Source: Montifringilla adamsi (Eukaryota; Chordata; Aves; Passeriformes; Passeridae). From it: a stretch of 64,000 bases of DNA. Both the position numbers and the translations under genes were made by a program. The stretch spans positions 11,099,049 to 11,163,048 of the forward strand of contig JAGGNK010006448.1 of NCBI GenBank assembly GCA_017590115.1. Reading direction: 5' to 3'. Below are positions 1 to 13,179 of the stretch, piece after piece. The notes under the pieces are model-generated. The model was given only the letters and a program-made list of their open reading frames with translations. It did not search any database and was not told where the DNA came from. The stretch's first letter is position 1, and each line of letters begins with the position of its first letter.

Positions 1-2254
1 TGTTAATGCTATCTAGCTGGACTTTGTTTTCTTGAGCTACTGGAAGCCTCAAATATGTTTATTACTATACAGGCAATAAATAAGTATTAAATGCCTTACA
101 AATAACAATAAATATTAAATCTACAATACCACACTTTCAGAAACCTCAGCAAAATGGCTCTCAGGTGGAACACCTCTGCCATGAAGGTGGCTTGCTCTTG
201 AAATTAAGTGCATGGATGAACAGGAAAGGAATTTATATGGCCAAGAAATACACTCCAGAGGACTGTCACTGAAAGAGACATTCAAAAACAAATGAGAACA
301 TTAGTTTGGATGATAGAAAATTATATCAACATGCACCCTGGTACAAAGATAAATTCCCTGGGGGCACTTTTAGGAATGCCTAGGCTTTGAACTGAAGTAT
401 AGTGGGAAGATCTTTATGTAAGCAGAAAATAAAGTAGTAGTGGAGCTCAGAGTGGCATAGCTCTGTCAGCAAGGCTGGGCTGAGAGGGGCAGCTGAGCCA
501 CTGAAACACAGCTTTGCACTGATTTCACTGTGCTGCTCCTGGTTTCAGCCCTGAATGTCCTGCACACTGGCAGCTGCCACACGTGGTGCAGCCAAACCGA
601 GCCCTGGACCAGAGGAAAGCCATCACAGCTGAGGACCCACACATAACAAAAGTAGCACTCCAACACCTGACAAAGCCAATGGCTTGCACACTGCACATAC
701 TCCCTTTAGCACTTATCCACCACCTCTCTGGTGTCACAAAACTGGGCAGCTTCTCTGCACAGTAACTCACCTTACCCAAGAAGGTAGGAAGGAGCTCCAG
801 TTCAAGGTGCACCCAGCACCTTGCAATTAAGTACTCTCTAGGCAGCAGAAATAGCTGCCTAGGAATTCACCCAGGTCCCTTATGGCTCTGCTGGGTGTCT
901 GAACTCTCAGACTGTGGGCTGCAGCTGGAGGGCTGGCACAGCACAATGCCAAGATGCCCCAGTAACATCTTCAGAGAGGGCTTATAACAGCAGGCTAATT
1001 GTCCAGCTGGAGCAACATCTCAACGCCCTTGTGTTATTACAGTGTGCCTTTCCCTGGCTGCTTGCTCTCAGTTGCCCTCTCCCAACACCCAAAAATCTGC
1101 TGGCTGAGAACCCCAGCAGCTGGATGTGCCTGCCCACATACCAGAGGTGGTACCTACACTCCACCTCATTGCTTTCTATTGCTATGGACTTGCTTCCACA
1201 GCTCTCAATGCATAACACAACTTCCTGTGGATTATATTTCCTCCCCCAGCACTGGGACAGGGAGCCTGGGACTTTGGAGAAAGTGGAGCAAGAGTATGTC
1301 TCCACCCCCAGACCTAACCCTACCACAAAACTATATACAGGTCACTGTCACAGATATATTAAAGCCCCAAAGATGGAGTTGCTGAAGAGTTTTAAATAGC
1401 TCTTTGATACTAATGGATAGCTTCACAGGCTGAAATGTGCCAGCCTGGAGTAGATCCTCAGCATATGAAGAATCAATGACTGTAAACGAGGAGTTGAAAT
1501 TGGAAGAGGCAAAGCACAGTGCAGAACTAAAAAGAAATCACTGCACAACTAATGTGATAGGAGAGGAATTGAAATGGAGAAAAGCATCCTATTTATGTGC
1601 CCAAAACAGGTGGAAATGTGAGGAGGAGTTTTTCTTTTTTTAAAAAATAATATTTTAAAGTAGTAAAAGACTTTCCATTAAAAGAAAAATTGAGGAAGAC
1701 TTTTGTACAGCTATGGAGGAAAAGAAAAAGTGACCTATGATCGTTCTGCAAAGGAACTTACCTCCAAATCCGAAACATGTCACAATGATAAATGGAAAGA
1801 AGTTAAACCTCCAAAATACTAGGACTATCCTCAGTTCTGTTCTGGACAGATGTTTGATGTATTGTATCTCTCTGTGACAGAGACCTGAGGGTTCAGAGGG
1901 TTTTTTTTATTATTTAATATTTTAGTGAAACTTGTATAGCTTGTCATGCCAGCAAGGTATTTTTTAATTAAAATGAAATGTATGTGTGTGGGGTGAGCCA
2001 GAGTTTATGAGGAGCTTCTTCAGGGGGAAAATGAATCAGTCCAGGATTTTCAAGAAGGACTCAAGGCTAGGCTCGAGCTTACTAACTCGGGAGGAATGTA
2101 AATTAGAATGTACTTACCAGGCAGGGAGACCGGGGCTGGGAGTCAGGTTCTCCAGCTAGGGAGGGCGTCCACCCTTGTTGCTCCACATGGCAAGCAAAGC
2201 GGACATTTTCCAGCAACAGGGTCAGTAGGAAGGACCTTTCCTTGATGCAATCCT
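1..2254. other. Intergenic, no supported gene
   Basis: Unique-looking sequence, with a moderately GC-rich part at about 430-1400. Open frames of up to 161 codons on both strands show no recognisable domain. I see nothing I can support as a gene or RNA. Confidence 0.6.
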
Positions 2255-2352
2255 ATGCAGTGGGTTCTAAGAATACCCTGCTTGAGCAGGGAGGTTGGGC
2301 CAGATGACTCCACTCTGGTTTTTTTCAACCTGACCCATTCTGTGATTCTGTT
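2255..2352 (+). mobile_element. CR1 LINE fragment, 3' end
   Basis: The text CTGCTTGAGCAGGGAGGTTG followed by GGCCAGATGACTCC and then CAACCTGACC is the diagnostic last ~90 bases of a CR1 element. It closes with ATTCTGTGATTCTGT at 2337-2351, the octamer repeat that ends CR1 copies in place of poly-A. Only the 3' tail is recognisable, as is usual for 5'-truncated CR1. Upstream sequence (2110-2254) may belong to the same copy but I cannot confirm it. Confidence 0.8.
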
Positions 2353-4492
2353 ATGCAAGTACATCAGGGCTGTAAAAAGAACCTCAAGTTCAGCTTTCCA
2401 GCAGCAATACTCCCACACTTTACTGGGACCAAAGTGGAAGTCTTCCCATTGCCCTAAATTCCTGGAGTTTGTCAATGAACAATCTCTGGGGAGGGATTCT
2501 AATGACTGAGAAATCTGACTGAGAAATGACATTACATCTGAACACAGGACTAGGATTAGAGTCTAAAAAATCAGGGAGATGACCCTTTTTTAAAGGCAAC
2601 TTTGTATACTCTTGCACTGGGAGGCAAAAGAAACGTAAGAGCAGAATGGTAAGAGCAGAAGATGAGAGGCATAAGATTATTTCTTCTTACAACATTAAGT
2701 GAATGCTGTGTCTGAAGTTTATTTTCATACTATTCATTTTAATTTTCTGAGCATATAGTGGGATCTGTTTTGTCTTATCCTGGTAGGTGAATGGTGTTCT
2801 TCAGGGTTTTTATTACTTTCTGAAGGCTTTTTATTTTTTCTTCTTCTATTCATTTCATAATGTGATATACTTGTAATAAGTACTTGCCCTCTCTGAAATC
2901 ATTCTTGATAAACAATACATATGAATCATCATTTTTCAACCTTGTTCTGAACCATTTCAAAATTAATAGACTAATTAGTAACCTGGTAAACTATTATCAT
3001 AACCATTTTTAAAAAACCAACCACTTTGGTGTGGCCAGAAATCCCTATTGAGATAATATCCATGACAGTCTTTTGCAACACCCTGCCACATCCCGAGACT
3101 TGAAAGTTTCTCTGCTATGTGCTGAAGCACGCTCTTGTGGTGGGACCTAGAGTGCCAAGTATGAAAGGGTGACTCACGTTCCTCGGGATCCAGCAATCCT
3201 CTCCTTGAATATTTTACATAGCTGAATCCCTAGTCAACCTGCCTAACTTGAGATGCCTGGCCCTCTCCCCACCAAAGGCACCTGGGGTGGAAAAGCTCCT
3301 TCAAGAAGCGTCCTAGTATAGGAATGCACCTGACCTGAACTGGGCCACACACTCAGGTGCTGGGCAGAGGCAGAGCAGTGCTACTCCTACTTCAATCTAG
3401 TTAAATTTCACTGGCTTTTTCTGCTCTTGCAGTGCTTGATATCTTCCTCCTGGTACTATACAGATCCCCAGCCCCTGTCCTAGATTTTCCAATATGTCTG
3501 GAGTTTTAAATCTTCAGCAGCAACACTGGTGTCTGCATTAGTGAAATGTCGTGGAAGGATTTTTTAATACTGCCAAAGCAGGATGACAGCCACTGTGTTA
3601 TGATCCTACATGCAGCTTCATCTTCAGTCTCTCCCCACTACCCAGGGTGTTAACCAGATTATATTTCTATCCACCTTGCGCAAGATGAATATTTCTAAAC
3701 TGGCTATCCCAGTCTTACAGTCTGCAGCGCTATCTGTGTCCGCAGCATGAATATTTTTATTTAGTCTCCCATCCTTCTGGAATGACTTTTCTTTACCCTC
3801 CCCTAAGCAGCAACCTCTCTGAAGGCATTCTTTCCTACTACAGGTTCTCAAATACTGGCCTTTAAATATGTAGGTACAGGCGGACAAGGGGGACCTCCCC
3901 TCAGGGGGTGCCTCCTTACAAATATTTTGTGCACCTCTTGGTGCCACAATTATTTTACGCACACACCTTCTGCCTTAGCATGGAGAAAAACCACTCCCAC
4001 CAGCCCCATTGCCTCTTCACAGGAACAGCAGCATCAGGGGCTTGATGAAACATGAGTTCTGCCTCTATCCTGTCCTTCTCAAGCCATCACAAAACCAGAG
4101 CTTTCTGATAATGTCCTGCCTGTTGCCGTGGTGCAGGAGAGGAACCAGTTTCACCCTCCTGTTGCTGAAAGCCTAGCGTACCTCAGTAGTGACATCCCAT
4201 GTGCCACAGGAAGTTTTCTGCAGTTTTATAGTTTTTGCCACTATTTTGCCAGCCATCTTCTTAGTAGCAAATTGAGCAGAAAATTGCATTTTTGCCCCCT
4301 CTAATATATTTAACCCATTTAATCAGGCTGCAACAGTTTTTATGGTATTTTTTCTGGGCTTTAAAATAAAATTCTAGCTGTTGTGTCTACAAAATAAAGA
4401 AATCGTCCTTTCTCAATATACCAGCTGTATCTTTCTCTTGATCTAACCAACCAATTTCTAGTATTTATATTGAAAATTTATGCACCTAAACT

Positions 4493-4576
4493 TTCCTTCC
4501 TTCCTTCCTTCCTTCCTTCCTTCCTTCCTTCCTTCCTTCCTTCCTTCCTTCCTTCCTTCCTTCCTTCCTTCCTTCC
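4493..4576. repeat. TTCC tetranucleotide microsatellite, 21 perfect copies
   Basis: There are 84 bases of uninterrupted TTCC (GGAA on the other strand). Perfect homogeneity implies a young and probably length-polymorphic locus. The polypurine/polypyrimidine strand bias could support triplex formation. Open frames reading Leu-Pro-Ser-Phe repeats across it are artefacts. Confidence 0.98.
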
Positions 4577-7500
4577 TCACGTTTCCAAGTGCACTGGTCT
4601 TCAAGCTCCAAAGCAAAACGCATGCATTTCTCCTTTGGCTACCTGCAAATAAGGCTGTCTTGTCATTATTTCTCTCCTGAGTACTTCATTTCATAGCATT
4701 TGAGGAAGAAACTCATGTCTTACTGAGTTTTCCACAGCCTAAGTTTAGCAACATAACTCTCCTTCTGGTTTCCACATGTTTACAAAAGATGATGTATATC
4801 CCTCTGGAAATGGATCACCAGGTCTGTACAGGCACACTTGCATGTTTGTGTGCCTCCATCAGCATGGCCCAAGGAGTCAAAGACAGCTGGAGTCACTCCA
4901 TGACTGAAGTGTCTGCTCTCAGCTTCACTTATCTTGTGGAGCAGGCTGTCGTGGCATGGCCTGGAAATCTTCACACTGGAGTTCAGGAGAGAGAGTAAAA
5001 GAGAGAAAGAAAAGTTTATCTGACGCATAGCATCCTCCATATTCCCTAAAAAGCATGTGTTGCTAACAGCAGGACTGCCATAGAGAAGAAGACATTTGCA
5101 AAATTCCTCTATGGACTTGTGGTGGGTCTCTGTAGAGTCTGGAAGGATGGAAAAAGGAAGACAGATGAGATTTATAATTTTTTTCTTTCTGAATTAGACA
5201 GTGCATGTTTCAGTTTAAAGGGATTTACATGTAAGTTTAATTCCTTCTCACAACAGAATGTAAACTGTGGTGTGAGTAAAGGGTTTTTGCATGATGTCTG
5301 CATCTCCTTCTTCCCTCTCTTTACATAGATAAATCTTCCTCTCCCCACACCCCTGATGTTGAACACCAAGATATATCTGCATGTGGCCACTGGCATTTGG
5401 ACACTCACATCAGCATAAGGAGAGATTATGGTGGCATTATGGCCTTCTGGTATTGAATACAGGGAAAATAAGGATCAACAGGAGAGCACAATGCGTACTT
5501 GCTGCAGGCTGGCCAAAAGAAGCTCAGTATCAAGGGCTGTGGAGGTGTTGAGGTGCCACCTGGGCTACCAGCTCAATTACTCAGCTCAGCTGGGAGAAAA
5601 GCCATAGCAAAGAAGATGGCATCTGTGTTTTTGAGTGCTCAAAGGCTATCTGTGGAGAAGGTAAACTCATTTGGCACCTACTTTAAACCCAGCATATAGT
5701 ATACCCATTGTTGACCAGAGGAAAAATAAATGGTGTTGGTATACTGTGGAACAGTTCAAAGTGAGCTTAACTATATATAAATACATCCAGGGTACATCTG
5801 GCAAAACATTTTATTTTTTTAGACATTGTAGGTTTATGTTGTGTTTGCAAATCCGTCTACTTGCATGTCAAAGTGTTATTGTGACACCAATATCACCAGG
5901 CCTATTACACAGAGACATAAATATGGATTTTCTCCCCAACAACTGAGACCTTAAGGGTTATAGCTCAGTATCTGAGAGCAGTAGGTCATTTGACACATTT
6001 AACACCAAAGAAATGTCCCTCATGGTGTTACAACATTGGTTTTAAAGCTCTTAATTACAGACCCGTCAGACCCAGCAACAAGGGTTTCCTATCTTTCAAT
6101 CAGCTGAAGGAGTCTTCCTGACTGCTGCAGTGTCTTCAAGAAAGATATCTGAGCTCAGTGTGGTCGCTGGGAGAGCAGCACTGTATTATTCATAGGAATA
6201 TGGCAGGTATGCAAACTCCTGTTAAGTTTCCAAATTGCATTCAGCTTTTCCACGAAGTAGTCCTGGCATTTTTGTCATTCATAGAGGAAAGGTACTCCCA
6301 TAAAGCAGATCAAAGGGAAATAGGAGCTTAGCACTCAGAGAAAAGAACCTTTCCTTCTTCATGCCCCGTCAGCATAGGAAAAAGTGACAAACAAGTTCCC
6401 TCCTTTCCCACAGCAAGGTAGGCAAAGCACAGCGCCTGACAGACACCGTATCAAAGGGACGAGCCACGAGGTTAGCATGCGGCACCGCTCTGTGTCACAA
6501 GCTGCTCTGCCACCTCTGCCCCAGCGGCACTTGCTCACCAGGTATTATCTTCCAGCTATTAACCTCCGTGGGTTTCAATGGGAAGCACTAAGACACTCTC
6601 TTTCAGGAAGAAGAAAAAGGGATCAAGTAAATAAAGAGGCCAAATTACCTGAATGCACCAAGAAGAAATATGAAAGGATGAATTTAAAAGAATCTGTGTG
6701 GCGTGCTGTGTTCTGTCACCAGACAACACTGTTGCTGGCAGTGGGAGGCCAAAGCAGCACCTTTAAGCACAGAGAAGCTGCTGAAAACAAGCCTGGGACA
6801 ATGTGACCCTCTGTGGAGCCAAGAGAATTTTCATGAGTATCAAGGTCAAAATCACCATGTTTTGGTGTTGGTGTTTTTTGTCTCCTAATTTTGAAGACAA
6901 ATGCCACAATTAAAAACAGTATTTTCTGCAATTGTTTAGAATAAAAATGGAAATGGAGAAGAAAAAGTGAAGCACAAGAAAGAACTTTTGACACCAGAAG
7001 CAGACAGGGTAAGATATTTTCCTCCCCATTTTTTCCTGCAAGCATAGGCAGCTCCAGCTGGGACAGGTCACCAAGAAACATTGCAAGGTGTAGCTGGTGA
7101 AAGAGGCCCAGATCCATCAGAAAGTCTTTATGGGACTGCATATTTATGCCTCATGCTGGGTCAATTATGGTGGCCATGGCCAAGCCTGTAGTTCCCCGGG
7201 AGAACACATCTCACTGTGAAGCTAATCTTTGTAAAGTGTTCCCATATAAACAGCTGCCTCACCAGTAGGTAGATGCTAGGCACCAGGGAGCCAGGAAAGC
7301 AGGGCAAGAGATGAGTAGGAGCATATCAAAGACAATTACATGCAAGTAGTTTTTTTCCCTGGGTTTTCTCTTTCTCACCCTGCAATGGAAAAAACCTGAG
7401 ATCATGGATGGAGCATAAAATAATGGATAAAGGAGAGGACTTAATTTGTAGGTGGGCTTGAATTTTTAATACTGTGCCCCAAGGAAACCACTGCCTAGAC

Positions 7501-9529
7501 AGCCAAATACTATCTGGAGTGACAAATAAAGGCAGGAATTATGGCACAGACCCCCATAGTCGTCCCATCTATCTAAGCTAGTGAACAAGCAGATGCTTTA
7601 GCTTTCTCCGCCCAGGAGGCTGAAATTCCCCTCATGAAGAGCCTTCTAACATTAATTGCAGAGACACAACCTGCCTTTCTATAAGACAAATTAATAATTT
7701 CCTTAATCCATCATTGGGAAATGGAAAGCTTTGATGCTTTAATTCCTTTCCTGTGACCATGGCAACAACAAAAAGGAAGGGGGGGATGTTAATTTTCTCA
7801 ACCATGAGAATTTCGGCAAATAGTATGTTAGCATTCTTTGCCTGTAAGTGAGTCTTGGCTATAGAGGAGTCCAGAGAATCACACAAAAGGCAGGTAACAA
7901 AATCAGGCACCTCAGATATAATGGTACAACGATGGGAGGGAAGCTGTAGCTAGACTTCAGCAACTTCAGCAACATCACTCAGGGCAGAAAATGCAGAGGG
8001 GCAGTAGCACTATGATTATTTAACCCAGTTCCATCACCCTTCAGGGACAAAAACCAGTTCATCACAGTGTTGTGCTGGGGGCATTGAAGCCCACTGATGC
8101 TCAGAAAGGGAGACCTGTTAAAATTAGCATGGTTTGACCTTCTCCAAAAAAAGAAACAGAACATGACGACACAATTCTTAGTCTGCAGTACAGGTAGTTA
8201 TAGCATTAAACTTGGTTATTGCATAAAAGTGCAGTGTATGTGTGTGCATGTATATAAATACACATATCTATGTATATACATGCACAAATGTCTCACATGC
8301 CCATACTTCAGTCTAATGTATGTTTGCACACTGCCAGCAGTGAGAGAAGTCTCTAGTACCCAGATGGCAAATCCTTTTTATGTCATTCACAACTTGCAGA
8401 TGCATGAGTAAACACACTTTTCCATCCAAAACACTTGGCCTCATCCATGTGGTCCATGAAGATCAGTCTGATGTGTGCTACACCCTGCAGTACCTAGGAG
8501 GATGTTAGCCCTCATGGGCCAAAGCCATGCTGTGGAACACGCACCAAAAAGTGTGGCTGGTTGCAGCACAGAGCTCACGCCCTTTAACCTACAGGTAACA
8601 GACAAGACCTCCACTTCTTTTCCTTAGGAGCACAAGCGTACTCTTCATGCACACAGCCTTACTTTTACAAATCCAGTCAGTTGGAACAATCCAGGAACCC
8701 ACATGACAGCCAGGGTTCAAAAAAAGGTTTGCCTACAAAAATGCCCACAGAGCTGATACCAAATGCAGCTCCACTGCTGGAGCTCCCACTTAGATTAGTC
8801 TGCAGCAAGGAGAGGCTGGATTCCTAGCGTGTGAATCAGGCTGCATGGTTTGAGGGAGGCTGATTCACCCAAGTTTGACTATGCTGGAACTGATGGAGCC
8901 AAGGCTTTGCGTAAGTGGAGGTATCAAAGCAAGGATCTAACATACATAATCCTCAAACTGAGTGCGTGTCCGCTTGAGAGGAGTCTGCCTCCAGCTGCTC
9001 TGAGAAGCTTGTGTCTCAAGGACCTCTGACATGGTCCATGGGCTGCCTGGTCTGCTTGGAGGAGATGCTGCCCCTGCACCTGCACTCTTTTGTAGCTTGG
9101 ATGTACAGGCTGTGTTTTCTAACACACACTTCTGGCACACACTTGTCTTTCCAGCTGCTCAGGCACAGAAAGCATAGTAAATGCTGAATAACATCTACTT
9201 CGTGGGTATAAATAAAAAAAAGTTTTGACTTTATGGCTGCTGAGGGGTACAATGTGATTTCAGGTAGGCACAGAAATATAGTGCAAAGCTTTGAATGGGG
9301 CAAGAAGTGTCAAAAAGGCATATCTGTATTCAACACTGAGCACTCTGACCAGCTCTATGAACGTCAGACTCAGCTGGTGACAAAAGCTGGGACACTTCCC
9401 TTCTCTGGAAAGCAAACCTCATTTACTCAGTCTTTGTTCATGGTGAGACTTGGCCAGTAGGCAGAGTGAAGCTAAATTTTACTAGCTTCATGAAGCAGCC
9501 CTCTTGAATTAAGAGCCTGTTCAATCAAA

Positions 9530-9574
9530 GGAGCAGAGTGCCTTTCAAAGGCACTGAGCTTGTTCAGCTGCTCC
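9530..9574. repeat. Nested inverted repeat (hairpin-forming)
   Basis: An inner perfect palindrome AGTGCCTTTCAAAGGCACT occupies 9537-9555. It is flanked by outer arms GGAGCAG (9530-9536) and CTGCTCC (9568-9574). As RNA this could form a two-part stem. There is no evidence that it is transcribed. Confidence 0.6.
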
Positions 9575-10399
9575 TCAGAGTTTCCTCACCAGCGGGATGC
9601 CTCCTCAAGGATCATGTCCTGCACAAATGTATGGTTTCCCCAGACAACTGCTGTCTGTTGCATTTTTCTGCATCATTAAAACCCAAGGCAGCACTTTGCC
9701 GATAGCACTGAGAAACAGAAGCAGCAAACAGCTGCTGCAATGCTGTGTTTCATAAGGTGGGTGAGAAATTTCCAACAAAAAAGAAGCTGAACTTCCCACA
9801 ACAGAACTATAATTAATTACATTTACCTTTTGCTCTGCTTAATCTGCATTTCTTGAAGTTCATGTGGACCCATTTAACCTTCAGGGAACATTTATTCACT
9901 GAAGATGGCTAGTCACTAACTGATCCCACTTCAGCTTAATACCTTGCCTTTTGTGCTACCTTCCAACTACAAAACCCAGAAGTAAAGGAGTATGCTGGTA
10001 CTCTTCTACCAGCACAAGTCCCAAATGAAAAAGAGTTTGAGCATCTCTGCCACCTATCATTTAGCTGAGATGCCTATTTCAGAATTCAGGGTGCTACAGA
10101 AGATGGACAAGCAGGCCTTGGACACCCACAATGGATTGGGAGAGTCAACTAGAGTTATGCATTAGAAATGCCCTTTGAATGCCTGTAATGCAGTGTGGGT
10201 CTGTTTAAGGCAGGGCTGTTTACAGTGAGGTTTCACTGCGTTGCCACAGTTTTGTGAAGTGCAAACAGGGAATAAGGGTACCTACAGGAGCCAGTGGCAG
10301 TCTGTTTGGCTGTGTGGGTAGAGCTGATGCACCTTGTAGTTCAGGGAAAACAGATGCTCTCAGGAGGACAGAGAGAGGCACGGATGTATATTTTGTTTA

Positions 10400-10700
10400 C
10401 TGTTAGGGATATTACTTTTAGCACATGCGTGTGTGTGTGGGCTTAGAGGATTAAGCATGATTGTGCATTGACGGTCAATACTATTTGCATTTTATCATGT
10501 GTAAATGATATTAACACAGAAGTTATGATGCAATGTGTAGCAAGTTTCATTATCCCTCATTAAAGCAGCTCTCTCTTGCAAGTGCAAATGTACTGGAAGG
10601 CTGACCTAAATGTAGAAGAAGCTGAATGCTGATCCTTATCTTAATGAACAAATACAATTAGCCAAGTGTAAGAGTGTCAGGTATTGAAATGATCCTCTAT
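10400..10700. promoter_or_regulatory. Possible conserved non-coding regulatory segment
   Basis: This AT-rich, repeat-free stretch has closely packed developmental-factor-like sites. There is an ATTGT (SOX core) at 10460-10464, a perfect interrupted palindrome ATTGACGGTCAAT at 10467-10479, a perfect POU octamer ATTTGCAT at 10483-10490, and several TAAT homeodomain cores. In other vertebrates the region downstream of ABCC4 faces SOX21, whose neighbourhood is rich in conserved enhancers. This is an inference from motif content and synteny, not a demonstrated element. Confidence 0.2.
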
Positions 10701-11308
10701 AGTACCTTCTGTCTTTTATTTCTCTGCCATGAGCATCTCCTGATGGTATCAGAGCAGCATCTCATCACAGCACCTGGCAAAAACTACCTGAGGGTCCATG
10801 AAGCATCATAACTGGCCAATCAGTCCAGGCCCAGGGTAACCAACCATTTCTCCTGTGGTTGCACTTCCTTAAATGTACACTTAGACTTTCAGGACATCCT
10901 GGGGAAGGTCTCTATTTCATGCCTTCCAGCTTTCCTGACTGTCTCAAAGAGGGGACAAAGCCTCAATCCCCTCTACCAGTGCTGGTGTTCCTCGCAATGG
11001 GTGCTCCACTGGCAACTTATGATAATGAAGATGTGAATGAAGGGTCTGCAGAGAGCCCTTGCCATTCTTTAGGGAATTCTCTTGATAAAAATGTGGCAAG
11101 GCTAGTGACATTCTTTATTCATTTTGGTTGCTGATCTCCTTTGATTTGTAATATCTACCACAAACAACCAAAGAGTTTCATCTTTCATGTGATGAAAGAC
11201 CCACTTATGAGCTGGCCTTTGTCCCCCTGAAGTGAGATTTCTGCCAAGAAAAAGAGGGGAAATAATAAGAGTTCCACAGGTGGAATGCTTCAAAAACAGG
11301 TTACACAC

Positions 11309-12240
11309 AATCATAGAACAGTTTGAGTTGTAAGTGATCATTAAATCCCACCTAGGTCAACATCCCTGCAAGAAGTAGAGACATCTTCAACCAGATCAGG
11401 TTACTCAGAACTCCATCCAACCTGGCCTTGAATATTTCCAAGAACCGGGTATCCACCACTTCCCTCTCTGGGCAACTTATTCCAGGGTTTCACCACTCTC
11501 ATTGTAAAAAATTTATTCCTTCTGTCTAGTGTAAATCTACCCTGTTTTAGCTTAAAACCATTAAATTTTGTCCTATTGCAACAGACCCTACCAAAATGTT
11601 TGTCCCCATCTTTCTTACATACCTCACTGAAGTACCAAAAATCACCCTAAGTTCTCCCTGGGGCCTTCTCTTCTCCAAGTGGAGTAACCCCAAGATCTTC
11701 ATAGAAGGAATGCTCCAGACCACTGATCATCTTTGTGGTCTTCCTTTGGACTAACTTCAGCAGGTCCACGACCTTCTTATATTGGAGGCCCCAGAGTACA
11801 CAGTACTCCAGGTGGGGTCTCACCAAACAGGAGTCGAAGGAGAGGATCTCCTCCCTTACCCTGCTGTCCAAGATCCTTTGGACACAGCCCAGGATATGGC
11901 TGGCCTTCATGAGCACACATTGCCAGGACGTGTCCAGCCTCTCATCCACCAGCACCCCCAAGTCCTTCTTGGCAGGGCTGCTCTCTATCTCTTTGTTTTC
12001 CAGACTGTATTTGTCCTGGGGGTTGCTGTTTCAAATCATCTCCCTGAACTCCATGTGCCTTAGCACAGCTAGAAGGATCTGCTACATGACTTTCCCAGGC
12101 ACAGAGGCTGAGAGGTTGGTACTTCCCAGGCAGTTCCTTTCTACCCTTTTAAAAAATGAGTGCAGTATTTTCCTACTTCCAGTCCCCAGGAACTTCATCC
12201 AGATACCATACTTTTTCACATATTATGGAAAGATATATGG
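11309..12240 (-). mobile_element. CR1 LINE fragment with ORF2 remnant, 3' truncated tail and internal deletion
   Basis: The minus-strand sequence matches avian CR1. Nearest the 5' side (about 12240-12065) is reverse transcriptase text resembling EVPGDWK...IF..KGRKELPG.Y.PLSL, with stops. It then jumps to the C-terminal ORF2 region: KKDLGVLVDERLDTS, RPHLEYCVLWG, TKMISGLEH and EDLGVTPLGEEK. It ends at the element's 3' non-coding end near 11309 (TTTGAGTTG...ATCATAGAAC). The reverse transcriptase core between those blocks is missing at about 12045-12065. In-frame stops and frameshifts make it a dead copy. Confidence 0.85.
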
Positions 12241-13179
12241 ATATATTAAGAGATACATGGATTTGTATAATCATGCTACTGAGTACAAGTTATAAGAGCT
12301 GATGTTGCTCCAGACTTGACTCCATTGATTAATAGGCACCATGTGCAACACATTTATATTTTGGGACACAGGGACTTCTTCCCCCTCAGTCAGGGCAAGG
12401 GACATCTTGCTTCATCAGAGCAATGGAAACTTGAATCTTTGTGTGATCCTGCATCAAAGAGACATCTGGGACTGTCTGGGCTTTTCCAGCCAAAGAGCTA
12501 CATCAGAATTGATTGCCCAGACTATTTCAAACGAGTATTCACAGAGTGCAATGATTAAGACTACTTGTGGACAACTATTTATTTCTAGTCTAAAGTCCTC
12601 TAACATTTTCAAAGCAGCAAAAATATTTTTACCTGTTTATGAGATTATATAAGGGTGTCCTTCTTGATCTGGCCTCTATCTCCAGTATTTTTTCAAAGAG
12701 GCAAGTAGTTTCATCTGGATTGCACAAGCTAATTTAAGTGGAGAATTTAAGGTTAAATTCAGGAGAGATTTGGGCACTGACTTTTAGATGATCTGGCCTC
12801 CAGCATTTCATGAGCCACACTCAGAATCCCTGTGTGCTTGATGGCGGAATTTGGGTGCTTCAAGACTTGAACACAACAGAGCTGGCAGGATACAGTGGGA
12901 TCTTCTTGAAGGGAGCATGCAAGCTGCTGACATTGAAGCAACAGGAAAAGTGGAGGACAAGGGTGTATCTGCAATTCTCTCTTGCACTAAAAGCCCCTTG
13001 AGGCTGGAGTGAGGCAACCCTGTCTGCCTGGGATCCATTGTCTGGAATCTTCTCCTGGAGATTGGTACCTACGCCCTTTATTTCAAAAGACTCCACACAG
13101 ATCAGTCTTTTAAAAACAAAGCAGGAAGAAGAAAAGGTGGTGATAGCTTTTATTATATAATGCCTCGGTATTCAAAGTA

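Larger units (their letters stand above)
2353..11308. other. Intergenic, no supported gene
   Basis: Apart from the TTCC microsatellite, the nested hairpin at 9530 and the motif cluster near 10.4-10.7 kb, this is unremarkable unique sequence. The longest frames (140 and 141 codons near 6.4-7.1 kb, overlapping on opposite strands) lack any family resemblance. Confidence 0.55.

Noticed and set aside
2110..2275. U1 snRNA-like start (TACTTACCAGGCAGGGAGA)
   Set aside because: The first ~18 bases resemble the U1 5' end, but this end is by nature the complement of a splice donor. The rest of the 164-base RNA matches only in scattered short blocks. Not enough to call a pseudogene.
4470..4680. Open frames encoding Leu-Pro-Ser-Phe repeats
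   Set aside because: These are translations of the TTCC microsatellite in different phases, with no flanking coding signal.
11735..12295. 186-codon plus-strand frame
   Set aside because: It is the antisense of the CR1 ORF2 remnant. The real similarity is on the minus strand.
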